11,679 bases of DNA from Streptosporangiaceae bacterium. GTDB lineage: Bacteria > Actinomycetota > Actinomycetes > Streptosporangiales > Streptosporangiaceae. Location of the stretch: the NCBI GenBank assembly GCA_030050125.1, contig JASIJN010000120.1, forward strand, positions 1 through 11,679. The letters are read 5' to 3'. The stretch's first letter is position 1. Each line of letters begins with the position of its first letter. A program made the position numbers and the translations under genes. A model generated the notes under the pieces. That model saw nothing but the letters and a program-made list of their open reading frames with translations. It was not told where the DNA came from and did not search any database. Positions 6,573 to 11,679 of this stretch are shown in pieces.

Positions 6573-6968
6573 ATGCCCGAGATCCCCGCTTCCCATCGCG
6601 ACCTGCTCGACACCCAGGTGGCCACGCTCGGCACGGTCGGCCCGGACGGCCGCCCGCAGCTGTCGGAGGTCTGGTTCCTGGCCGACGGCGACACCGTGCG
6701 GCTCTCGCTCAACACCTCCCGGCAGAAGACGAAGAACCTGCAGGCCAACCCGGCGGTCAACCTGTTCCTGCTCGACCTGGCCGTCCCCTACCGGTACCTG
6801 GAGCTCAGGGGCGACGCGGAGATATCGCCGGACGACGAGTACGCCTTCGCCAACCGGGTCGGCGCGAAGTACCAGGCGGACCTGAGCCTGCACGACAAGC
6901 CGGGCGACAGGCGAGTCGTCGTCACCATCCGCCCGGTGCGCGTCAACGCGGTGGACATGCGCGGCTGA
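6573..6968 (+). CDS. PPOX-class (probably F420-dependent) oxidoreductase
   Basis: 131 residues. A single split-barrel flavin/deazaflavin-binding domain of the pyridoxamine 5'-phosphate oxidase-like superfamily. The visible pattern is LATLGTVGPDGRPQLSEVWFLADGD in early strands (about 16-40), then LSLNTSRQKTKNLQANPAVNLFLLD (about 44-68), whose R50, K52 and K54 are positioned like the cofactor-phosphate contacts of F420-binding members, and a closing VVVTIRPVRVNAVDMRG. The family's usual length is 130-145 residues. F420 rather than FMN is inferred from resemblance to mycobacterial and streptomycete proteins; the physiological substrate is unknown. The start is ATG 6573, served by GAGGAG at 6563-6568; an in-frame TTG at 6543 is rejected. 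It lies 31 bp after the response regulator on the same strand, so it may be read through from the two-component operon, but a functional link is not evident. Confidence 0.85.
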   Translation: MPEIPASHRDLLDTQVATLGTVGPDGRPQLSEVWFLADGDTVRLSLNTSRQKTKNLQANPAVNLFLLDLAVPYRYLELRGDAEISPDDEYAFANRVGAKYQADLSLHDKPGDRRVVVTIRPVRVNAVDMRG

Positions 6969-6981
6969 CCAGAGGCGCGAC

Positions 6982-7872
6982 CTACGACTCGGCCGGCGAC
7001 TCCACCGCCGAGGGCTCGGCGAGCACGGGCTCCGCCGTCGGCGGCGAGGGTTCCGGCAGCCTGCGGCGCTGGGTGAAGACGAACCAGGCCAGCCCGGACA
7101 CCGTGCCCACGATCGCGACGAAGAAATTCAGCCGCAGGCCGAGGATGTGCACGGACGAGTCGATCCTGATGGTCTCCTCGAAGATCCGGTAGGCCGAGTA
7201 CCCGGCCACGTACAGGGCGAGCAGCCCGGGCGGGCGGATGTTGCGGTGATGGCCGAGCCAGACCAGCGCCGCGGCCAGCGCCAGATCGAAGATCATCTCG
7301 TACAGGAACGAGGGCTGGAACGTGCTGTACTTCAGGTCCGCCGCCGGCATGCCCGAGCCCAGCCGCGCCGCCATGCTTATCTCGAGCCCCCAGGGCAGGC
7401 TGGTCGGCTTGCCGAACAGCTCCTGGTTGAAGTAGTTGCCGATCCTCCCGACCGCCTGCGCGACCAGCAGCGCCGGGGCGACCGCGTTGCCCATCAGCCG
7501 CCAGTCGGCCCCGGCCCGGTGCACCCGCCAGATGCCGACCGCCGCTCCGGCCGCGATCCCGCCCCAGACCCCGAGCCCGCCGTCCCAGACGGCGAGCGGG
7601 CCGTACCAGACGTGCTTTGGCACGATGTCGAACGGGGTGGTGATGTCGAAGTAGATCCGGCCGCCGATGATCCCGGCCGGGACCGCCCAGGTGGCCACGT
7701 CCGTGAGCAGCGAGGGGTCGCCGCCCACCGCCCGCCAGCGGCGCCGGGCGATGATGATGGCGAGCGTGATCGCCACCACGTACATCAGGCCGTAGAAGTG
7801 GACGAACAGCGGCCCGACGTGGAAGCCGTTGGTGGGCGGGCTGGGAATGTACAGCTCCGCGGCAAGGGGCAT
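6982..7872 (-). CDS. lgt: prolipoprotein diacylglyceryl transferase
   Basis: 296 residues; an integral membrane enzyme that moves diacylglycerol from phosphatidylglycerol onto the lipobox cysteine of prolipoproteins, the first step of lipoprotein maturation. The Lgt signature is clear: GRIGNYFNQELFG at 142-154 with R143, N146, E151 and G154, then PTSLPWGLEI. The HFYGLMY motif is at 25-31. A YSAYRIFEE segment (225-233) supplies the conserved Tyr, Arg and Glu. Where the E. coli enzyme has H103 in its GGL..HGG motif, this protein has W103 (WDGGLGVWGG), as other actinobacterial Lgt proteins do. About seven hydrophobic segments are seen. The tail from about 268 (RRRLPEPSPPTAEP...) is a proline- and glutamate-rich cytoplasmic extension common in actinobacteria. 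ATG 7872 has no Shine-Dalgarno but sits 6 nt after TACCCT. It ends 13 bp from the convergent PPOX gene. Confidence 0.96.
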   Translation of the reverse strand: MPLAAELYIPSPPTNGFHVGPLFVHFYGLMYVVAITLAIIIARRRWRAVGGDPSLLTDVATWAVPAGIIGGRIYFDITTPFDIVPKHVWYGPLAVWDGGLGVWGGIAAGAAVGIWRVHRAGADWRLMGNAVAPALLVAQAVGRIGNYFNQELFGKPTSLPWGLEISMAARLGSGMPAADLKYSTFQPSFLYEMIFDLALAAALVWLGHHRNIRPPGLLALYVAGYSAYRIFEETIRIDSSVHILGLRLNFFVAIVGTVSGLAWFVFTQRRRLPEPSPPTAEPVLAEPSAVESPAES

Positions 7873-7878
7873 AGCACG

Positions 7879-7884
7879 AGGGTA
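7879..7884 (-). promoter_or_regulatory. candidate -10 element of lgt (TACCCT)
   Basis: On the minus strand TACCCT fits TANNNT and ends 6 nt before ATG 7872, the spacing of a leaderless start. No Shine-Dalgarno precedes the ATG, and only 77 bp separate lgt from the divergent DUF885 gene. No convincing -35 was found. Confidence 0.35.
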
Positions 7885-7934
7885 GCCCCCGCCGCGCGGC
7901 CGCGGTGCCGCCCGGTGCTCACCTGCGGCTGGGG

Positions 7935-7940
7935 CATACT
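7935..7940 (+). promoter_or_regulatory. candidate -10 element of the DUF885 gene (CATACT)
   Basis: CATACT matches TATAAT at four of six positions and ends 9 nt before ATG 7950. Initiation 6-7 nt downstream would leave an almost leaderless message. The hexamer 17 nt upstream (CCGGTG) is not a recognisable -35, so this is a weak call. Confidence 0.25.
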
Positions 7941-7949
7941 TGGACGACC

Positions 7950-9662
7950 ATGAGCGAAGACGATCAAACCGCGGCGGCGGCCGAGCTGGACCGGCTCGGC
8001 GAGGAGTTCTTCCAGGTCGTGCACGCGGCCGACCCGTTCAACGCGACCCAGTCCGGCGTGCCCGGCTTCGACGCGCTGGTCCCCGACCCCAGCCGGGCCG
8101 GATCGGCCCGGGCGGCGCGGCAGATCGCCGCGATCGAGAAGCGGCTGGACGGCATCGACGCGGGCCTGCTCGACGAGGCCGGCGTCGTCAACCACGCCGT
8201 GATGGCCCACCTGGCCTGGGCGGCCCGCTCGGACCTGGAGCACGGCCTGTGGGAGGCGAACGTGTCCGCGGGCGGCTACGTGACGCCCCAGGCCATGGTG
8301 TTCCAGTCGGTTCCGGCGGCGTTGCTCGGCGACGCCGCGGCGGCCGAGGGCTACCTGCGGCGGCTGCGCGGGCTGGGCGGGTACCTCGACGCCGTCACCG
8401 CCCGGTACCGGGAGGCCAGGCAGGACGGGCGGGTCCCGGCCGAGGTCGGCACGCGCCAGGCCATCGAGCAAATCGAGGGCCATCTCGGCAAGGACCTGGC
8501 CGACGACGCGCTGGTGGCCGTCGACCTGCCCGGCCGCCTCGACCAGGCGGCGTTCCGGCGCGAGGCGGCCGGCATCGTCGACGGCGAGGTCCGGCCCGCG
8601 CTGCGACGGCTGCTGGCCTGCCTGCGGGACGAACTGCTGCCGGTGGCGCGCCCCGACGACAGGGTCGGCATCTGCTTCGTGCCGGGCGGTCCTGAGGGGT
8701 ACCGGGCGGCCGTGCGCAAGCACACGACCACCGAGCTGTCGCCGGAGGAGATCCATCGGATCGGGCTTGACTGCCTCGAGGCCCTGCGGCCGGAGTGGGC
8801 CGAGATCGGCGGCCGGGTGCTCCAGACCAGCGAGGTGCCGGAGATCCTGGACCGGCTGCGGGAGGACCGCTCGCTCAGGTTCACCGACTCGGCCCAGATC
8901 GTCGGCATGGTCACGGCCGCCCTGCGGCGCGCCGAGGAGGCCCGCGACCGCTGGTTCCCCCGGTTCGACATCCCCGACTGCGTGATCGAGGAGATCGACC
9001 CGGTCGAGGCGGGCAACGCCCCGCTGGCCTATTACCGGCCCCCGGCGGCGGGCGGGAAGCGGCCGGGCGCGCACTGCGTGCTGACCGCCGATCCGCAGGA
9101 CCGCTTCGTGTACGAGTACGAGGCCCTGGCCTTCCACGAGAGCACGCCCGGCCACCACCTGCAGATCGCCTCGGCGCAGACGCTGACCGGGCTGCCCGCG
9201 TTCCGGCGCTACCTGGACGCCGAGGTCTGCGGCTACGTGGAGGGCTGGGGGCTGTACTGCGAGCGGCTGGCCGACGAGATGGGCCTGTACACCTCCGACC
9301 TGCAGCGGCTCGGCATGCTCTCGTGGGACGCGCTGCGCGCCTGCCGCCTCGTGGTCGACACCGGCATGCACCACTACGGCTGGTCCCGGGCCCGGGCAGC
9401 GGATTTCATGTGGAACAACACCGCCACCACCCGCGGCAACGTCCGGAGCGAGATCGACCGTTACATCGGCTGGCCCGGCCAGGCCCTGGCCTACATGGTG
9501 GGCCGCCGGGAGATCCAGCGGCTGCGCGGCGTGGCCGAGAGCAGGCTCGGCAGCGGCTTCGACATCCGGGCCTTCCACGGGGCCGTGCTGGGCAACGGCG
9601 CGGTGCCGCTCGGCGTGCTCGAGCAGGTGGTCACCCGCTGGGCCGGTGACGAGCCCGGTTAG
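7950..9662 (+). CDS. DUF885 family protein, putative zinc-dependent hydrolase
   Basis: 570 residues, the normal length for DUF885. The N-terminal two thirds are alpha-helical. The diagnostic part is HESTPGHH at 396-403, the family's HExxPGHH motif, followed by EGWGLYCE at 431-438. By analogy with gluzincin-like peptidases, the two motifs should supply the histidine and glutamate zinc ligands and a catalytic glutamate. Other family hallmarks are YEYEALAFHE before the first motif and MWNNTATT...EIDRYIGWPGQALAYMVG near the C-terminus. No signal peptide is visible, so it is probably cytoplasmic. The natural substrate is not established; peptidase activity is inferred from the fold class. I chose ATG 7950 (MSEDDQ) over an in-frame ATG at 7905, which would run back through the lgt promoter region. 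Its TAG stop overlaps the convergent kinase stop by 4 bp. Confidence 0.88.
   Translation: MSEDDQTAAAAELDRLGEEFFQVVHAADPFNATQSGVPGFDALVPDPSRAGSARAARQIAAIEKRLDGIDAGLLDEAGVVNHAVMAHLAWAARSDLEHGLWEANVSAGGYVTPQAMVFQSVPAALLGDAAAAEGYLRRLRGLGGYLDAVTARYREARQDGRVPAEVGTRQAIEQIEGHLGKDLADDALVAVDLPGRLDQAAFRREAAGIVDGEVRPALRRLLACLRDELLPVARPDDRVGICFVPGGPEGYRAAVRKHTTTELSPEEIHRIGLDCLEALRPEWAEIGGRVLQTSEVPEILDRLREDRSLRFTDSAQIVGMVTAALRRAEEARDRWFPRFDIPDCVIEEIDPVEAGNAPLAYYRPPAAGGKRPGAHCVLTADPQDRFVYEYEALAFHESTPGHHLQIASAQTLTGLPAFRRYLDAEVCGYVEGWGLYCERLADEMGLYTSDLQRLGMLSWDALRACRLVVDTGMHHYGWSRARAADFMWNNTATTRGNVRSEIDRYIGWPGQALAYMVGRREIQRLRGVAESRLGSGFDIRAFHGAVLGNGAVPLGVLEQVVTRWAGDEPG
9659..9662. other. convergent stop-codon overlap (TTAG)
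   Basis: TTAG at 9659-9662 contains the TAG of the plus-strand DUF885 gene (9660-9662) and, on the other strand, the TAA of the ROK kinase gene (9661-9659). The two genes leave no space for a terminator between them, so at least one transcript must end inside the opposite gene. Confidence 0.9.
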
Positions 9663-10576
9663 CGGGTCGCAGGTCGCGTCGCCGGCTTTCCCTCGGCCTC
9701 CTGCGCCTCGACGGCGAGCTCGATCGCGCCGATGACGCCGGCCAGGTCGCCCAGGCGGGGTGGGATGATGTAACGCTCCGTCGCGCCCGGGTCGGTCAGC
9801 TCGGGCGCCGGCAGGTAGCCGGCCAAAAGCTCGCGAACCCGGCTGCGGGCCTGCGGCAGCAGGGCGGGCTGCCTGGCCACCCCGCCGCCCACGATGACCC
9901 GCTGCGGCGACAGCATGCAGATCACGTTGACCAGGGCCAGGGCCAGGTACTCGGCCTCGAGTTCCCAGACCGCCGGGTCGGAGAGCTCGGCGCCCGGCCG
10001 GCCCCAGCGCCGCCGGATCGACTCCCCGGAGGCGAGCCCCTCCAGGCAGTCGCCGTGGTAAGGGCAGATCCCGTCGAACGGGTCCCGTGCCCGGTCATGC
10101 GGGACGCGCATGTGGCCGAACTCCGGGTGCAGCAGGCCGTGCAGGATGCGGCCGCCGGTCACCGCGCCGCCGCCGATCCCGGTGCCGACCGTGATGTAGA
10201 AGAACGTGTCAAGCCCGGTCGCCGCGCCCCGCCGCCATTCGCCCAGAGCGGCCGCGTTCACGTCGGTGTCCAGCCCGATCGGCACGCCGAGCGCGGCGGT
10301 CAGCGCCCCGGCTACGTCGGTGTTCGTCCAGCCCGGCTTGGGCGTCGTGGTGATCGTCCCCCACGTGGGCGAGTCGCGGTGGATATCCACCGGGCCGAAG
10401 GCACCGACCCCGAGGGCGTCGACCGGCCCGTGTTCGGCGAAGAACCGGACCGCTCTGGCCACGGTCTCGGCCGGCGCCGTGGTCGGGAACCTCTCGGTCG
10501 CGAGCAGCTCCCCGGGACTGTCGGCGACGGCGCAGACCCACTTGGTGCCCCCCGCCTCGATGCCTCCGTACCTCAT
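9659..10576 (-). CDS. ROK family sugar kinase, fructokinase type
   Basis: 305 residues, full length. ROK kinases phosphorylate sugars with ATP. The N-terminal phosphate-binding loop is GGIEAGGTKWVCAV (4-17), the form seen in bacterial ROK fructokinases rather than glucokinases or NagC-like repressors. FGPVDI (60-65) and TDVNAAALGEW (104-114) follow, the latter with catalytic base D105, then the glycine-rich ITVGTGIGGG (128-137). A zinc site is complete: H155 in HPEFGH, then CPYHGDCLEG with C171, H174 and C177. There is no N-terminal helix-turn-helix, so it is an enzyme, not a repressor. Fructose is the likeliest substrate, but mannose or related sugars are possible. The start is ATG 10576, with GAGGG at 10587-10583; a longer in-frame extension upstream is antisense to the cysteine hydrolase and is rejected. 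No sugar transporter lies beside it. Confidence 0.9.
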   Translation of the reverse strand: MRYGGIEAGGTKWVCAVADSPGELLATERFPTTAPAETVARAVRFFAEHGPVDALGVGAFGPVDIHRDSPTWGTITTTPKPGWTNTDVAGALTAALGVPIGLDTDVNAAALGEWRRGAATGLDTFFYITVGTGIGGGAVTGGRILHGLLHPEFGHMRVPHDRARDPFDGICPYHGDCLEGLASGESIRRRWGRPGAELSDPAVWELEAEYLALALVNVICMLSPQRVIVGGGVARQPALLPQARSRVRELLAGYLPAPELTDPGATERYIIPPRLGDLAGVIGAIELAVEAQEAEGKPATRPATR

Positions 10577-10742
10577 CAGCCGCCCTCGCCGGGGTTCCTC
10601 TTGATCACTGCCAACACCGTACCCGACCGCCGGGCCCGAGCCCACCTCCGGCACCCGGCGCGGCCCGAGGTGACCAGATCGGTCCGCATCGGGGCGCGAT
10701 GGTGCCTTTCCAGGCAGGCCGGCCGGGGGCCAGGGTTGGGGC
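10577..10742. promoter_or_regulatory. divergent promoter region between ROK kinase and cysteine hydrolase
   Basis: A 166-bp gap that must hold promoters for both flanking genes. On the minus strand TACGGT (10623-10618) fits TANNNT about 40 nt before the kinase start and is followed by TTGGCAGTGATCAAGAG, but no matching -35 is seen. On the plus side there is no clear -10 and only a run of G as a weak ribosome site before ATG 10743. No confident operator is visible. Confidence 0.3.
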
Positions 10743-11396
10743 ATGACAACCCCAATCCGCGCCACGCCGCCTTCCGATAGCAAGACTAGAGCGCTCATCG
10801 TCATCGACGTGCAGGAATCCTTCCGGCAGCAGCCGATCTGGGCGGCCACCTCCAACCCCGGGATCGCCGGGCAGGTGGACCGGCTGGTGCGGGCCGCCCG
10901 GGCCCGGGGCGACCTGGTCGTCTGGGTACTGCATGCCGAGCCGGGCACCGGCACGGTCTTCGACCCCGGCACCGGGTACGTTCGGCTCATGGACGGTCTT
11001 GTCCCGCGAGACGGCGAGCCGGTGATCACCAAGACCTCGCACAACGCGTTCACCACGACGAACCTGCAGCAACTGCTCACCGAGCGCGGGATCGGCGAGC
11101 TGACCGTGTGCGGCATCCGGACCGAGCAGTGCTGCGAGACGACCGCCCGGGTCGCGGCCGACCTCGGCTACCGGGTCATCTACGTCACCGACGCCACCGC
11201 CACCTCCCCGATCGAGCACCGCGACCAGCCGCCCGGCCGCAGCGTGGCCGAGATCCTGGCCGATCCCCGCACCCTGCCAGTGGAGGAGATCATCGCCCGC
11301 ACCGAGTACGTGCTGGCCCGCCGGTTCGCCACCATCCGCACGGTGGCCGAGCTGACCGAGGCCGCCGACGGCGTTCACGCGGGCCAGCCGGGCTGA
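10743..11396 (+). CDS. cysteine hydrolase of the isochorismatase superfamily
   Basis: 217 residues. The nicotinamidase/isochorismatase catalytic triad is present: D22 in LIVIDVQESF, K97 in ITKTSHNAF, and a cysteine in GIRTEQCCETTAR. By spacing from T127 to T134 the nucleophile is C130; C131 takes the place usually held by valine. The cis-peptide position falls in CGIRTEQ. Known members hydrolyse amides or vinyl ethers (nicotinamide, isochorismate, N-carbamoyl compounds); the substrate here cannot be told. The C-terminal part, with TVAEL and a short tail, follows the subgroup in which such hydrolases sit beside GlxA regulators, and exactly that neighbour begins 7 bp downstream. ATG 10743 has only a weak GGGG upstream. 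The first 14 or so residues are polar and probably disordered. Confidence 0.88.
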   Translation: MTTPIRATPPSDSKTRALIVIDVQESFRQQPIWAATSNPGIAGQVDRLVRAARARGDLVVWVLHAEPGTGTVFDPGTGYVRLMDGLVPRDGEPVITKTSHNAFTTTNLQQLLTERGIGELTVCGIRTEQCCETTARVAADLGYRVIYVTDATATSPIEHRDQPPGRSVAEILADPRTLPVEEIIARTEYVLARRFATIRTVAELTEAADGVHAGQPG

Positions 11397-11403
11397 CCGG
11401 ATC

Positions 11404-11679
11404 GTGCCCACGGTCGCCTTCCTGCTGGTCCCGGGGCTGCACCTGCTGGACCTGGCCGGGCCCGCGCAGGCGTTCTCGACGGCCGCCGACCTCGGCTACG
11501 GCTACCAGCTGTGCTACGTCGCGGAACAGCCGGACGTGCCCACCGCGCAGGGGGTGACCGTCCGCGCCGGGCCGGACTGGCCCGAGCTCGGCCCGGACGA
11601 CATGGTCATGGTGCCCGGCTGGCGGGAGCCCGGCCTGGCGAACACCGGCCCGCTGGGCGCGGCCAGCCTGGCCAGGCTG
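11404..11679 (+). CDS. GlxA-family (DJ-1/PfpI plus AraC) transcriptional regulator, N-terminus only
   Basis: The first 92 residues are visible; the gene continues past the right edge. It starts at GTG 11404, 7 bp after the hydrolase stop, with no in-frame alternative start between. VPTVAFLLVPGLHLLDLAGPAQAFSTAADLGYGYQ at the N-terminus, AQGVTVRAG (48-56) and DDMVMVPGW (65-73) are the opening of the DJ-1/PfpI-like domain found in GlxA-type regulators, which normally end in an AraC helix-turn-helix of about 100 residues. That DNA-binding part and the elbow that would carry a cysteine lie outside the window, so I cannot show that it is a complete regulator. The tight spacing suggests co-transcription with the hydrolase and control of it, a pairing seen often in actinobacteria. 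Confidence 0.8.
   Translation, partial: MPTVAFLLVPGLHLLDLAGPAQAFSTAADLGYGYQLCYVAEQPDVPTAQGVTVRAGPDWPELGPDDMVMVPGWREPGLANTGPLGAASLARL

Noticed and set aside
7785..9578. 597-residue minus-strand open frame
   Set aside because: Antisense shadow of the DUF885 gene, with valine/arginine/proline-rich sequence and no domains.
10577..11116. N-terminal extension of the ROK kinase, in frame up to 11116
   Set aside because: It is antisense to the cysteine hydrolase gene, and the kinase domain begins exactly at MRYGGIEAGGTKW from ATG 10576.
1..11679. CRISPR array, tRNA/rRNA genes, insertion sequence or phage genes
   Set aside because: No regularly spaced repeats, cloverleaf with conserved TTCGA loop, transposase or integrase motifs were seen on either strand.

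Overview
The window reads as chromosomal DNA of a high-GC actinobacterium. The basis is very GC-rich third codon positions, GTG starts, 4-bp ATGA/GTGA gene overlaps, a probable F420-dependent enzyme, and an Lgt of actinobacterial type with an acidic, proline-rich tail. I cannot name a genus. The first ~1 kb is visibly less GC-rich than the rest and codes less densely.

Layout. (a) 1-686, minus strand: a small two-helix membrane protein coupled by a GTGA overlap to a DUF3592-like membrane protein that runs off the left edge. (b) 687-1046: no supportable gene, but a near-perfect 12-bp tandem repeat. (c) 1047-4431, minus strand: a tightly coupled ABC exporter operon of one ATPase and two ABC-2 permeases. 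One permease carries a large extracytoplasmic concanavalin/DUF1349-like domain between its first and second helices. (d) 4548-6541, plus strand: a NarL/LuxR-type histidine kinase and response regulator, divergent from the exporter. The shared intergenic region and the first bases of the kinase frame hold an inverted repeat, several 10-bp direct repeats and a perfect 16-bp palindrome, the best candidate regulatory DNA in the window. (e) 6573-6968, plus: a PPOX-class, probably F420-dependent oxidoreductase. (f) 6982-7872, minus: lgt, prolipoprotein diacylglyceryl transferase. (g) 7950-9662, plus: a DUF885 putative zinc hydrolase. (h) 9659-10576, minus: a ROK-family sugar kinase of the fructokinase type, whose stop codon overlaps that of the DUF885 gene. 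(i) 10743-11396, plus: a cysteine hydrolase of the isochorismatase superfamily, followed after 7 bp by the N-terminus of a GlxA-family regulator cut off by the right edge.

How the genes fit together. The clearest unit is the two-component system facing the three-gene exporter; by analogy with many actinobacterial loci the pair probably senses envelope stress or a toxic compound and controls the exporter. The cysteine hydrolase and GlxA-type regulator form a second small module, with the regulator probably controlling the hydrolase. The remaining genes are mostly single housekeeping or metabolic genes. Several genes without a good Shine-Dalgarno have a TANNNT hexamer 6-7 nt before a start codon, suggesting leaderless transcripts. 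No tRNA, rRNA, CRISPR array, insertion sequence or convincing terminator was seen.
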